From contig NZ_CAXUQC020000001.1 in assembly GCF_964253025.1 (NCBI RefSeq), positions 3,658,001 to 3,722,000 of the forward strand: DNA of 64,000 nucleotides, written 5' to 3'. The notes beneath the pieces are model-generated. The model was not told where the DNA came from. It did no database searches and saw only the letters and a list, made by a program, of their open reading frames with translations. Position 1 is the first letter of the stretch; each line of letters starts with the position of its first letter. Below are positions 30,360 through 39,209 of the stretch, one piece after another. Position numbers and translations under genes: made by a program. The DNA comes from Rhizobacter sp964253025 (GTDB taxonomy: Bacteria > Pseudomonadota > Gammaproteobacteria > Burkholderiales > Burkholderiaceae_C).

Positions 30360-32261
30360 ATGCCCGCAACCGCCATCTCCACCGACCCGCAACTGGCCCA
30401 ACTGATGGCGAACGATCCCGAGGGACTCGGCGACGCCGAGCCCCGCCTGCTGGCCGACATCGGGGCGACCTACGCCCGCTTCTGCATCGAGCGGGTGCGT
30501 GGTCGCTTCGAGCGGGTCGCCGTGCTGCCTTGCGGCGACTATTCCGAGTTCGTGCCGCTGGTGCGGGCCTACCTGGCCACGGTCCCGGACCTGAGCCCGC
30601 GGCACGGCGCCTTTGCCATCGCCTATCCCATCGATGGCGACTGGGTGCGCATGACGAACCGCGCCTGGGAGTTCTCCATCCAGGCGGTGCAGCAGGCGCT
30701 CGGCCTGTCGACCTTGCTGGTGGTCAACAACTTCACCGCGCTGGCCATGGCGCTGCCCGGCGTCGGTGACGACGGACGGCTGCAGGTGGGCGGCGGCGCG
30801 CCCGCGCCCGATGGCGTCATCGGCCTGCTCGGACCCGGCACCGGCCTCGGCGTGTCGGCCCTCATTCCGGCCAACGATCGCTGGGTGACGCTCGCCAGCG
30901 AAGGGGGTCACGCCAGCTTCGCTCCGCTCGACGAGCGCGAGCTCCGCGTGCTGCGCCACGTCTGGAAGACGCTGCCGCACGTCTCGGCGGAGCGGCTGGT
31001 GTCCGGGCCCGGCATGGAACTCGTCTACGAAGCGTTGCGCGAGGATCATCCGGAGGCGGAGCCCGCCCTGGTCACTGCGGAGATCGTTCGCCGCGCGCAG
31101 CGAGGCGAGTGTCCGCTCTGCATCGAGACCATCGACTGCTTCTGCGCCATGCTCGGCACGGTGGCCGCGGACCTGGCCCTCACGCTCGGCGCGACGGGCG
31201 GCATCTACGTGGGTGGCGGCATCGTGCCGCGCCTGGGCGACCTGTTCGACCGCTCGGGGTTCCGCCAGCGCTTCGAGGCGAAAGGCCGCTTCTCCGCCTA
31301 CCTGTCACGCATTCCCACCTTCGTCCTGACGGCCGACAACCTGGCGTTCCAGGGCGTCTCCACACTGCTGGCCGAGCACGTGCCGAACCGGGACGGCGGC
31401 AACCCGCTGCTCGAGCGCATCCGCAACGCCCGCGAGGGGCTTTCGCCCGCGGAGCGCCGCGTGGCCAACGTGGTGCTGGACAGCCCGCGCGCCGTGCTGA
31501 ACGATGCGGTGGGCGTGATCGCGCGGCGCGCCGAGGTGAGCCAGCCGACCGTCATCCGCTTCTGCCGCTCGCTCGGTTTCGAGGGGCTGGCCGACTTCAA
31601 GCTCAAGCTCGGTTCCGGACTGACCGGCACCGTCCCGCTGCAGCGGACCCAGGTGCGCCGCCAGGACGCCACGTCCGACCTCTGCGCCAAGGTGCTGGAC
31701 AACACCGTCTCGTCCATCGTGCAGTTCCGTGACGCGCTCAACGTCGAAACGGTGGAACGGGTGATCGACCTGCTGCGCGATGCCCAGCGGGTCGAACTCT
31801 ACGCCGTGGGCAACTCCGCCATGGTGGCCCTGGATGCCCAGCACAAGCTGTTCCGCTTCCGCATTCCCGTGGTGGCACGCACCGAGGCGGCCGTGTTCAG
31901 CATCGCCGCTGAAGCGCTCGGGCCGAAGGATGTGGCGGTGTTCATCTCCAGTTCAGGCCAGACGCCCGAACTCCTGCGCGCTGCCGAAGCGGCCCGCGAG
32001 CGCGGCGCTTCGGTGGTGGCGATCACCTCCACCCAGTCGCCGTTGGCGCGCAAGGCCGACGTGTGCGTGGCGGTGGACCACGACGAGGACAGTTCCACAT
32101 TCGTCGCCATGATCTCGCGGGTGCTGCATCTGCTCGTGATTGACATGGTGGCCGTTGGCCTGGCGGTGCGGCGCATGCCGGCGGCCAATGTCGGCCGGGC
32201 CGTCGGCGCGGACGCGCCTTCGCCCGCAGCGCCCGGTGTCTGGATCTCCCACATCGGTTGA
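30360..32261 (+). CDS. glk: Bifunctional glucokinase / RpiR-family regulator fusion
   Basis: A 633-residue fusion. Residues about 1-335 are a glucokinase (LLADIGATYARF, VNNFTALAMALP, LGPGTGLGVSAL, SEGGHASFAP, GGIYVGGGIVPRLG). About 345-425 are an RpiR HTH (IARRAEVSQPTVIRFCRSLG) and about 455-610 a SIS domain (YAVGNSAMVALDAQHKLFRF, SSSGQTPELL). Such fusions are annotated as bifunctional glk in Burkholderia. It ends the maltodextrin locus, 61 bp after malS. The enzyme would phosphorylate released glucose while the regulator half senses a sugar phosphate (inference). It coexists with separate glk and hexR genes. Confidence 0.92.
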   Translation: MPATAISTDPQLAQLMANDPEGLGDAEPRLLADIGATYARFCIERVRGRFERVAVLPCGDYSEFVPLVRAYLATVPDLSPRHGAFAIAYPIDGDWVRMTNRAWEFSIQAVQQALGLSTLLVVNNFTALAMALPGVGDDGRLQVGGGAPAPDGVIGLLGPGTGLGVSALIPANDRWVTLASEGGHASFAPLDERELRVLRHVWKTLPHVSAERLVSGPGMELVYEALREDHPEAEPALVTAEIVRRAQRGECPLCIETIDCFCAMLGTVAADLALTLGATGGIYVGGGIVPRLGDLFDRSGFRQRFEAKGRFSAYLSRIPTFVLTADNLAFQGVSTLLAEHVPNRDGGNPLLERIRNAREGLSPAERRVANVVLDSPRAVLNDAVGVIARRAEVSQPTVIRFCRSLGFEGLADFKLKLGSGLTGTVPLQRTQVRRQDATSDLCAKVLDNTVSSIVQFRDALNVETVERVIDLLRDAQRVELYAVGNSAMVALDAQHKLFRFRIPVVARTEAAVFSIAAEALGPKDVAVFISSSGQTPELLRAAEAARERGASVVAITSTQSPLARKADVCVAVDHDEDSSTFVAMISRVLHLLVIDMVAVGLAVRRMPAANVGRAVGADAPSPAAPGVWISHIG

Positions 32262-32306
32262 CGCCGCCCCCAGACCGCTGCGGCTGCGAATCGGCGGCGG
32301 GCCGGA

Positions 32307-32963
32307 TCAGGCCCTGAGGTAGCGCAGCAGGCGGCCCTTGTAGGCGGCGCCGCCCTCGCCCGGCAGCACGAAGACCTTCTGTTCGCTCACGGAGAAGCCC
32401 AGCGCCTGCATGCAGCGGGTAAAGGCCGGTCGGTTGCCCCGGTCCGGGTCGACGACGACCACCTCCGCGGTCGGCTCCGCATGGCGTTCGATGAAGGCGG
32501 ACAACACGACCGGCTGCCCTCGGTCGTATAGCACGTCGCTGCCGACGATGAGGTCGAAGCGGCCGAGTGCCGGGTTCGGTGTCGACCAGTCGCCGCGCCG
32601 GTACGGCAGCGGCAACAGGCCATTCAACCGCACGTTCTCGGCCAGGAATCGCTCCGTCAGCGGATGGCAGTCGCTCGCGGTCACCCGGGCATCGCGCCGG
32701 TGCAGCGCCACGCTGGCAAGACCGAGTCCGCAGCCGACTTCGAGGATGGAGCGACCCGCCAACGCGAGGCGCTGGACATGGTCCGCCAGCACCAGCGCGG
32801 AGGGCCAGACCAGCCCGAAGAGCGGCCAGGCCGCCGACGAGATGCCCATGCGCTCGGCTTCACCGAGGGGGTCGGCGAACTGCTGGCGATCGAGAAGCGA
32901 GCGAACGATGGTGTCGATGCCGCCGACCACGAGGGTCTCGGTCTTGGTGAGATAGCCGGGCAA
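32307..32963 (-). CDS. Class I SAM-dependent methyltransferase
   Basis: A Rossmann methyltransferase with motif I ILEVGCGLGLASVAL (about 73-87), DLIVGSDVLYDR (motif IV) and a C-terminal YKGRLLRYLRA. The N-terminal LPGYLTKTETLVVGG with RSLLDRQQFADP resembles the nicotinamide-N-methylase/protein-lysine methyltransferase group. The substrate is unknown. There is no ATG near the conserved start; TTG 32963, with AGGA upstream, gives a 218-residue protein. The 233-bp gap upstream to 33197 holds no recognisable feature. Confidence 0.8.
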   Translation of the reverse strand: MPGYLTKTETLVVGGIDTIVRSLLDRQQFADPLGEAERMGISSAAWPLFGLVWPSALVLADHVQRLALAGRSILEVGCGLGLASVALHRRDARVTASDCHPLTERFLAENVRLNGLLPLPYRRGDWSTPNPALGRFDLIVGSDVLYDRGQPVVLSAFIERHAEPTAEVVVVDPDRGNRPAFTRCMQALGFSVSEQKVFVLPGEGGAAYKGRLLRYLRA

Positions 32964-33196
32964 CGCGGATCCTGTGCACCTCCGCTGGCGGCAGGCCGGC
33001 GGGTCGGGCGGTGAAGCCGGCGAGTGGGGGGCCGGCTGGGCGGGAGAGCGTGGTCCCCGGCGGGCACGAGAAGGCGTGCACCAGGTCGATCCGGCCACCG
33101 CCCCCGTGGGGTGGCGTATGCGATGTGACCCGACCATAACCGGTCGGGCGGGCCTGCGGCGCAACGGCTGTGTGATTTCCGCACGCCGCGGCGGGT

Positions 33197-33574
33197 TCAG
33201 GGCGTGTCGTACTCGTCGACCACGCGACCGCCGGGCCGAAGCCACTTCGCCACCAAGGCCGCAGCGCCCTCGGGGTCACGGTGAAAGAGGCCCACCCTCA
33301 GGGCGAGGATGCGATCGAAGCGGCGTGCGCCGAAGTCGGCATCTTCGAAGGCCGTGCAGACGAATTCGACGCATCCGGCATCGGCGAACCGCTGGTTGCG
33401 TCGGCGGGCCGCGTCGATCATCGCCCGGGAGCGGTCGATCGCGACGAGGTGCCCGCCGCGCAGGCGCTCGCAGATCAGCGACGCCGCCAGGCCGTGGCCG
33501 CACCCGACTTCCAGTACCACGTCGCCCGGTTGCACGTCCAGGCGTTCGACGGCCCGGCGCAGGCGCTCGCTCAC
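33197..33574 (-). CDS. Small class I SAM-dependent methyltransferase
   Basis: A 125-residue methyltransferase core: VVLEVGCGHGLAASLICERL (motif I), LVAIDRSRAMIDAARRRN, and ILALRVGLFHRDPEG. It ends shortly after motif IV (WLRPGGRVVDEYDTP), so it is a minimal-fold member. The start is GTG 33574. It is the last gene of a tight minus-strand group (35280 to 33197) with gaps of 3-20 bp. Substrate unknown. Confidence 0.75.
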   Translation of the reverse strand: MSERLRRAVERLDVQPGDVVLEVGCGHGLAASLICERLRGGHLVAIDRSRAMIDAARRRNQRFADAGCVEFVCTAFEDADFGARRFDRILALRVGLFHRDPEGAAALVAKWLRPGGRVVDEYDTP

Positions 33575-33594
33575 CGCGTCACCCCGTCCACGAC

Positions 33595-33900
33595 TCAGAC
33601 GGGCTGCGGCCCGTCGTAACCCTCGACGATGACCACGTCGCCCGTGGACACGGGTTGGCGGATGCGAAGCGCGGCCTGGTAGGCCGGCGAGTTCCAGCAG
33701 TCGAGCGCCGCCTGGTACGAGGGGAACTCGATCACCACGTTGCGGCTGCGGCTCGTGCCCTCCGGGTTCTCGAAGCGGCCCGCCCGCACGAGGAAGCGCG
33801 CGCCATGCTGGCGAAAGGCCTCGGCGTTCGCCACCACGTAAGCCTTGTAGGCCTCGGGGTCGGACACATCGACACGGGCGATCCAGTAGCCCTTGCTCAT
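33595..33900 (-). CDS. DUF1330 protein
   Basis: A 101-residue ferredoxin-like alpha/beta-barrel protein of the DUF1330 family. The signature pieces are KGYWIARVDVSDPEAYKAYV near the start, GARFLVRAG, and SYQAALDCWNSPAYQAA. ATG 33900 has GAGGAGGAAC upstream. Function unknown; members may dimerise. It lies 13 bp after the gene at 33914 and 20 bp before the methyltransferase. Confidence 0.85.
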   Translation of the reverse strand: MSKGYWIARVDVSDPEAYKAYVVANAEAFRQHGARFLVRAGRFENPEGTSRSRNVVIEFPSYQAALDCWNSPAYQAALRIRQPVSTGDVVIVEGYDGPQPV

Positions 33901-33913
33901 GGAATGTTCCTCC

Positions 33914-34183
33914 TCAACGCGTTGCGGCTGGCTGGCGCACGTACACGACCCCGAAGGCGCCGACCGACACGACGCGGTCGTTCACCGTCGTGTACGAGGC
34001 CACTCCCAGCGGATGGTAGGTCGACACGAACGCCGTGAGCGCGCCGACGCCCAGCAGGCCCGCCACCGGGCTGCGCTCGGCCACGGCGTCGCGCACCTCG
34101 CTGCGGTGGCGCTCGGCGGAAGGGTTCAATGCGAAGGCGGCCACCAGGGCCGCAAGCACGACAATCAACACGGTCTTGGTCAT
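33914..34183 (-). CDS. Small exported or membrane-anchored hypothetical protein
   Basis: An 89-residue protein with one N-terminal hydrophobic segment (VLIVVLAALVAAFALNPS) and a C-terminal half with VASYTTVNDRVVSVGAFGVVYV. The NP after the hydrophobic helix, YTT and late Gly-Phe-Gly resemble the layout of DUF4359 proteins, but I am unsure. No Cys, no known catalytic motif. It is 3 bp after the DUF2238 gene, so it is co-transcribed. Confidence 0.6.
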   Translation of the reverse strand: MTKTVLIVVLAALVAAFALNPSAERHRSEVRDAVAERSPVAGLLGVGALTAFVSTYHPLGVASYTTVNDRVVSVGAFGVVYVRQPAATR

Positions 34184-34186
34184 CAG

Positions 34187-34858
34187 TCAGTCAGCTCGTT
34201 TCGGGTATGCACCGGCGGCCACGCGCGGCGGCGCCAGTTGTCGATCATGCCAGCGCGAGAACAGGGCCAGCGCGGCCACCGCACCGATGAGGGCAAGGAA
34301 CATGTCGGACTGGGTGTCCCACGGGTCGCCTTGGGTGCCAAGAAACTCGTCGGCACCCTGCCCCATGGCGAGCGCCGCGCCCCATTCGATGAACTCATAG
34401 CTGGCGCTGATCGCAAGGACCACGCAGATGACGAGGAACGCCCGCATCCGGGGCCCCGCCACATGCTCTCCGCGCAGCAGGATCTCGCGCGTCACCAAGG
34501 CCGGCACGAAGCCCTGGAAGAAGTGGCCGATCTTGTCGTACGGGTTGCGCTGCAGGCCGAACCACTCGGCCAGTTCGAACCCGAGCGGCACCCGGGCATA
34601 GGTGTAGGCGCCACCCAGCATCAGCACCAGCGCATGCAGGAAGATGCCGACATAGAGCAGCCGCGTGAGCGGATAGCGGCGGTACGTCGCACCGAGCAGC
34701 GGCACTGCCACCAGCACGGGCAGCACCTCGAGCAACCAGGTGGCGCGGTCGAACGGCCGCCACCCCGACCACACCAGCAGGCTGGCCAGCACGACCGCGG
34801 CGCACGCCAGCTGCGCCGGGTTGAAGGTGGTGACGGGGACCGGGCGCACGGCAGGCAC
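34187..34858 (-). CDS. DUF2238 (YjdF-like) membrane protein
   Basis: About 220 residues with six hydrophobic segments. The family signature is present: AYTYARVPLGFELAEWFGL, then RNPYDKIGHFFQGFVPALV, and YEFIEWGAALAMGQGADEFL. DUF2238 proteins are integral membrane proteins of unknown role. The start is GTG, either 34858 or 34849; no ATG is available. It begins 5 bp after the NTF2-like gene on the same strand. Confidence 0.78.
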   Translation of the reverse strand: MPAVRPVPVTTFNPAQLACAAVVLASLLVWSGWRPFDRATWLLEVLPVLVAVPLLGATYRRYPLTRLLYVGIFLHALVLMLGGAYTYARVPLGFELAEWFGLQRNPYDKIGHFFQGFVPALVTREILLRGEHVAGPRMRAFLVICVVLAISASYEFIEWGAALAMGQGADEFLGTQGDPWDTQSDMFLALIGAVAALALFSRWHDRQLAPPRVAAGAYPKRAD

Positions 34859-34863
34859 GGGGC

Positions 34864-35280
34864 TCAGGCGCCGCGCCCGCGCGCGGCGCCGGCCTCCAGC
34901 ATCGCCGCCATCTTCTGATGGATCAGGTTGACCGCCTTGAGGGGGCGCAGCATCACCTTGAATTCGACGATGCGGCCCGCCTCGTTCACCCGGATCATGT
35001 CGACCCCGTTGACCAGGATGCCATCGAGCTCCACGGTGAACTCGAGCACGGCATCCGGCCCGGACACCACCTCGCGGACGTACCGGAAGCTGTCGTTGAA
35101 GAAGACGTGGAACGCGGCGCTCAGGTACTGGTGGGTCACCGAGCGCCCCTCCTGCGGCGTGTGAACGACCGGCGAATGGAATACCACCTCGTCCGCCAGG
35201 AGCGCGGCGATGCCCCGCGTGTCGCGGGTGCGCACCAGTTCGTGCCAGGCGGCGATCGTGTCGTGGGCGGGAGAGGTCAT
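34864..35280 (-). CDS. NTF2/SnoaL-like protein
   Basis: A 138-residue cone-shaped NTF2-fold protein. The pattern AWHELVRTRDTRGIAALLAD, VVFHSPVVHTPQEGR, AVLEFTVELDGILVNGVDMI and GRIVEFKVMLRP is typical of SnoaL-like domain proteins. ATG 35280 has AGGAG 9 bp upstream. It heads the tight minus-strand group ending at 33197. Ligand or activity cannot be inferred. Confidence 0.8.
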   Translation of the reverse strand: MTSPAHDTIAAWHELVRTRDTRGIAALLADEVVFHSPVVHTPQEGRSVTHQYLSAAFHVFFNDSFRYVREVVSGPDAVLEFTVELDGILVNGVDMIRVNEAGRIVEFKVMLRPLKAVNLIHQKMAAMLEAGAARGRGA

Positions 35281-35480
35281 CGGGTCGGCTCCTGTTGAGG
35301 GACCTCCTCCTTCGGAGCGCCCCGTGGGAGCGGAATCTAGCACCGCGCGCCGCGGCGGCCATGTCCGGCACGTGCTGTCGGAAAAAGCCTGCACCTCGAA
35401 TGGGCCGTCACCGGCTGACGTTCCTGCGGATGTCCGCAAGATGGAATCCGCCGCGGCCGTGCCGCACTTCAGGAGATCTC

Positions 35481-35660
35481 ATGGCAGATGACAAGACCCG
35501 CTCGGGCGGCCAGGACCGCACCCGCATCAACGTCAACGAGGACTACGAACTGCGCGACTGGTCGCGCAAGTTCGGCGTGACGCCGGAGCAGCTCAAGGAC
35601 GCTGCGAAAGCGGTCGGCACGAGCGCTGACGCGATCGAGAAGCACCTCAAGGGCCATTGA
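35481..35660 (+). CDS. DUF3606 protein
   Basis: A 59-residue protein with the DUF3606 pattern: RINVNEDYELRDWSRKFGVT followed by PEQLKDAAKAVGTSADAIEKHL. Members are small, cytoplasmic and of unknown function. ATG 35481 is preceded by AGGAG. A hairpin follows at 35698-35722. The 200-bp divergent spacer to the NTF2-like gene contains only ordinary DNA. Confidence 0.85.
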   Translation: MADDKTRSGGQDRTRINVNEDYELRDWSRKFGVTPEQLKDAAKAVGTSADAIEKHLKGH

Positions 35661-35697
35661 GCCGACACAGGCGGCGGCCGGGGCACAAGGTGCGCCC

Positions 35698-35722
35698 GCC
35701 CCGCCGTCGTTGTCGGCGGGGC
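35698..35722 (+). terminator. Hairpin after the DUF3606 gene
   Basis: GCCCCGCCG and CGGCGGGGC form a perfect 9-bp stem with a 7-base loop, 37 bp after the stop. No T-run follows, so termination is uncertain. Confidence 0.4.
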
Positions 35723-35786
35723 ATCGGCCTTGGCCGCGCCTGCGCTGGATCACGTCAGCGCGCCGGGCACAAGGGAAAATGGCAGC

Positions 35787-37448
35787 ATGTCCCTTCTGCC
35801 GCAACTGCGCCGGCGCCACGCCGTGCTGGCCACGCTGGCCCTCTGCCTTTCGGTGGGGGTCCAGGCGCAGGCCGTCGTGCCCGCACCGTCACCCCCCTGG
35901 TTCCAGCAGGGCGCGCCCGGTCCGCTGGCTGAACAGGCCCTCGACCTGCTGGCCCACGCGCAGGAGCACGGCCTTGATCCCCGGGACTACGGGACGACAC
36001 GGTTGAGGCAATTGCTGAACGGCGCGGGCAACGACCCTGCCCGACAGGCCCAGGCAGAGGCCGCGCTCACGTCCGCGACTGTGGCCTACCTGAGAGACCT
36101 GCGCCTCGGCCGCATCGACCCCCGCAGCCTGCATCACGACTTCAGCGTGCAGGCACAGGCCTACGACGCTGTCGCCGCGCTGCAGGCGGTGCAATCACCC
36201 CAGGAACTCGTTGCGGCCGCACAGGCCGCCGCACCCGCGCTGCCCCAATACGATCAGATGCGGCAGGCCTTGGTGCTGTACCGCACGCTGGCCTCTCACA
36301 ACGCCTGGAAGCAGCCGTTGCCGCCGCTGCCGGCCCCGGCCGGCAGGCGGACGACCAAGCTGGAGCCCGGACAGGCCTGGACCGGCCTCGATCTGCTGGC
36401 GGAGCGGCTGGTCGCCTTGGGAGACCTGCGGTCCGACGGGTCGGCGGGTCGCACTGCGGCGACTTCTGCCGCGGCGTCAGCCTCGGCGGCGACAAGCGTG
36501 CCGCCGACCGCAGCGCCCGTCGTGCCGCAGCCCACCTATGAGCCCGTCGTGGTGGAGGCGGTGCGCACCTTCCAGACACGGCACGGGTTGCCAGCCGACG
36601 GCGTGATCGGCCGCGCCACCCTTGCCGCCCTGCAGGTATCGCCGGCCGACCGCGTTCGCCAGATCGAGCTCGGCCTCGAACGCATGCGCTGGACGCCGCT
36701 CATGCAGGACAGCCGCATGATCGTCATCAACATCCCCGAATTCGTGCTGCGCGCCTACGAGGTGCAGGACGGCCGCATCAGCGTCGAGGCGGAGATGAAG
36801 GTCATTGTCGGCAAGGCACTCGATACCCGCACGCCGCTGTTCGACGAGGTGATGCGCTTCATCGAGTTCAGTCCCTACTGGAACGTGCCACCCTCGATCG
36901 CGCGCGGTGAAACCATCCCGAAGCTGCGGCGCGACCCCGGCTACCTGGCGCGGCAAGGCTTCGAGTTCGTCGGCCCGGGCGGCCAGGTGTCGACCGGCGT
37001 GACGCCGGGCCACCTCGATGCGGTGCTGGCCGGCCAGTTGCGCATCCGTCAGCGTCCCGGGCCGCACAACGCGCTGGGCGACATCAAGTTCGTCTTTCCC
37101 AATGCCGATAACATCTACCTGCACCACACGCCGTCGGTCTCGCTGTTCGAGCGGGAGCGGCGGGATTTCAGCCATGGCTGCATCCGTGTGGAGCAGCCGG
37201 TCGCCCTGGCGCGCTTCGTGTTGCAGGACCAGCCCGAGTGGACGGAGGAGCGCATCCGCGCGACGATGTCCGCAGGGACGTCGAACACCCTGAAGCTGGC
37301 GCGCCCGGTGCCCGTGTTGATCGCCTACGGAACCTCCCTGGTCAAAGGCGGTCGGATCTACTTCTATGATGACCTCTACGGTCACGATCGGCGTCTGAGC
37401 GCCGCGCTCGAGAACCGCACCGAACGCCTGGGAGGCTCGCGCCCATGA
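35787..37448 (+). CDS. LdtD-like L,D-transpeptidase (YcbB type)
   Basis: A 553-residue periplasmic enzyme that forms 3-3 crosslinks in peptidoglycan. A signal peptide (LATLALCLSVGVQAQA, to about residue 29) is followed by a scaffold domain, an Ala/Ser/Pro linker, a peptidoglycan-binding domain (about 255-285, VRTFQTRHGLPADGVIGRAT) and the YkuD catalytic domain with FSHGCIRVEQ (nucleophile Cys465). ATG 35787 gives a clean signal; upstream frame is non-native. Its stop overlaps the next gene (ATGA), as in the E. coli ycbB-ycbK pair. Confidence 0.9.
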   Translation: MSLLPQLRRRHAVLATLALCLSVGVQAQAVVPAPSPPWFQQGAPGPLAEQALDLLAHAQEHGLDPRDYGTTRLRQLLNGAGNDPARQAQAEAALTSATVAYLRDLRLGRIDPRSLHHDFSVQAQAYDAVAALQAVQSPQELVAAAQAAAPALPQYDQMRQALVLYRTLASHNAWKQPLPPLPAPAGRRTTKLEPGQAWTGLDLLAERLVALGDLRSDGSAGRTAATSAAASASAATSVPPTAAPVVPQPTYEPVVVEAVRTFQTRHGLPADGVIGRATLAALQVSPADRVRQIELGLERMRWTPLMQDSRMIVINIPEFVLRAYEVQDGRISVEAEMKVIVGKALDTRTPLFDEVMRFIEFSPYWNVPPSIARGETIPKLRRDPGYLARQGFEFVGPGGQVSTGVTPGHLDAVLAGQLRIRQRPGPHNALGDIKFVFPNADNIYLHHTPSVSLFERERRDFSHGCIRVEQPVALARFVLQDQPEWTEERIRATMSAGTSNTLKLARPVPVLIAYGTSLVKGGRIYFYDDLYGHDRRLSAALENRTERLGGSRP

Positions 37449-38002
37449 CCCTGTCTCCGCCGCAACACGCCCGCCGGCGCCTGCTCCGTCACGGCGCGGG
37501 GCTCGCCACGGCCGCAGCCGTCGGCTCCTTCTCGCTGCCCTCCCGGGCGCGTGCGGCGCCGCGGGCCCTCGGCCTGGTGCACACCCATACCCGCGAGACG
37601 ATCGACCTGGTCTATGCCGTCGGCGACGAGTACGACCCGGTCGCCCTCGGCTCCTTGAACCGCTTCCTGCGCGACCACTACTCCGGCCAGGTGGGGCGCA
37701 TCGATCCCCAGCTGCACGACCTGTTGCACGCCGTGCGCCGGGCGCTCGGCACGGACCGGGCCTACGAGGTGATTTCCGGCTACCGGGCGCCGGCCACCAA
37801 CGCCCACCTCAAGGCGACCCGAGGCGGCGGCGTCGCGACCCGGAGCCTGCACATGGACGGCCGCGCCATCGACGTGCGCCTGCCGGGCGTGCCACTCGCC
37901 GAACTGCGCGACGCCGCGCTGTCGCTCAAGGGCGGAGGCGTGGGCTACTACCCGCGCGACCAGTTCGTGCACATCGACACCGGGCGCGTGCGCCACTGGT
38001 GA
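37445..38002 (+). CDS. MepK-like (YcbK, DUF882) peptidoglycan endopeptidase
   Basis: A 185-residue M15-like peptidase with a Tat-type leader (RRRLLRHGAGLATAAAVG, residues 10-27). Zinc ligands match E. coli MepK: His136 and Asp143 in SLHMDGRAIDVRL, and His176 in FVHIDTG. MepK cleaves 3-3 and some 4-3 crosslinks. The ATG overlaps the transpeptidase stop by 4 bp, so maker and cutter of the same bond are co-translated. Confidence 0.9.
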   Translation: MTLSPPQHARRRLLRHGAGLATAAAVGSFSLPSRARAAPRALGLVHTHTRETIDLVYAVGDEYDPVALGSLNRFLRDHYSGQVGRIDPQLHDLLHAVRRALGTDRAYEVISGYRAPATNAHLKATRGGGVATRSLHMDGRAIDVRLPGVPLAELRDAALSLKGGGVGYYPRDQFVHIDTGRVRHW

Positions 38003-38024
38003 CCCGCGCGGTCGGGCGCGGGGC

Positions 38025-38372
38025 TCAGCTGGCCCGACCGTCGTAGTGCGTGACCGGCACGGCCGCGAGGTCGATGTCCTCCACGCACCGGATGTTGATG
38101 GCCGCCATGGCACGGCCCTTGGGGTCGGTGCCCTCCCCGAACGGATGGATGCCGCACACGGGGCAGAACCGGTGTCGTATCACATGCTGGTTGAAGGTGT
38201 AGGTGGCCGCATCCTCGTCGGGCGTCTGCAGCCGCAACGCCTCGCGTGGCACGAACCAGAGCAGCGAGCCGCGTCGCTGGCACATGGAACAGTTGCAGGC
38301 GAGTGCGCTGTCGATGTCGCCGTCCACGCTGAAGCGGATCCGTCCGCAGTGGCAGCTTCCCTGGTGCGTCAT
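38025..38372 (-). CDS. GFA-family (CENP-V-like) zinc protein
   Basis: A 115-residue protein of the glutathione-dependent formaldehyde-activating (GFA) family. The Cys arrangement is CHCGRIRF (residues 7-14), CNCSMCQRRG and FCPVCGIHPF, the expected zinc ligands. ATG 38372 has GGAGG 7 bp upstream. Most such proteins are uncharacterised; formaldehyde activation is not assumed here. It is divergent from the response regulator gene. Confidence 0.88.
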   Translation of the reverse strand: MTHQGSCHCGRIRFSVDGDIDSALACNCSMCQRRGSLLWFVPREALRLQTPDEDAATYTFNQHVIRHRFCPVCGIHPFGEGTDPKGRAMAAINIRCVEDIDLAAVPVTHYDGRAS

Positions 38373-38474
38373 GACGTTTCCTCCGGGTGTCGCCGGCCGT
38401 TCTCGTCGGCCTTCCGGATGGTAGAACAACGAAGGTCACATGCCACAATCCGTCGCGTGCCATCCCCTCCCGCC

Positions 38475-39161
38475 ATGCGCCTGCTGCTCGCCGAAGACGA
38501 TCCCACCCTCGCCGATGCCCTGTCGGCCAGCCTGCGTGGCGCCGGCTTCGAGGTGGTGCTGGCGCCCAACGGCGCGGTGGCCGAGTACCTGCTGCTCAAT
38601 CAACCCTTCGACCTCGGCATCATCGACCTGGGCCTGCCGATGGTGGACGGGCTGACGGTGCTCAAGCGGGCGCACGCGGCGCATCCGGAGGTGCCGCTGC
38701 TCATCCTCACCGCCCTCGACAGCCTGGAGAGCCGGGTGGCCGGACTCAACGCGGGCGCGGACGACTACCTCACCAAGCCGTTCGACTTCCCCGAGCTTGA
38801 AGCGCGCATCGGCGCCCTGCTCCGGCGTGCACGCCGCAGTGGCCCGAGCGGCCGCGCCGGTGTGCAGACCGAGGGCCAGCTCAGCTTCGACCGGGAGGGC
38901 CGCCGGGCCACGCTGCACGGCGCGCCGCTGGAGCTGTCACCACGGGAGTGGCTGTTGCTCGACCTGATGCTGACCCAGCACGGCAAGGTGGTCACGAAGG
39001 AGCAGATCGGCCAGGCCTGGGCCGGCGAAGGCAACGAACCCGGCGCCGTGGGCGGCGCGCTCGAGGTCTACATCCATCGCCTGCGCCGCAAGCTCGAGGG
39101 CTCGGGGCTTGGCATCCGCACGGTGCGGGGCCTCGGCTACCTGCTGGAGACCCTGGCGTGA
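38475..39161 (+). CDS. OmpR-family response regulator
   Basis: A 228-residue two-domain regulator. The receiver has acidic residues EDD (7-9), phosphoacceptor Asp51 (IIDLGLP), Thr79 and Lys101 (YLTKPFD). The winged-helix output is at about 128-228 (LELSPREWLLLDLMLTQHGK, EVYIHRLRRKLEG, TVRGLGYLLE). It forms a pair with the kinase 48 bp downstream, and both precede a sugar ABC operon, resembling TctD or the glucose-responsive GltR. Targets are probably the repeats at 40767. Confidence 0.9.
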   Translation: MRLLLAEDDPTLADALSASLRGAGFEVVLAPNGAVAEYLLLNQPFDLGIIDLGLPMVDGLTVLKRAHAAHPEVPLLILTALDSLESRVAGLNAGADDYLTKPFDFPELEARIGALLRRARRSGPSGRAGVQTEGQLSFDREGRRATLHGAPLELSPREWLLLDLMLTQHGKVVTKEQIGQAWAGEGNEPGAVGGALEVYIHRLRRKLEGSGLGIRTVRGLGYLLETLA

Positions 39162-39209
39162 GGTCGCAACGCCGAGAGCGCCCGTCCGGGCGGCGCAGCG
39201 CGGAGTGAC

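Noticed and set aside
32974..34038. A 354-codon plus-strand frame between the two methyltransferase genes
   Set aside because: It overlaps conserved minus-strand genes, is Arg/Gly/Pro-rich and has no recognisable domain.
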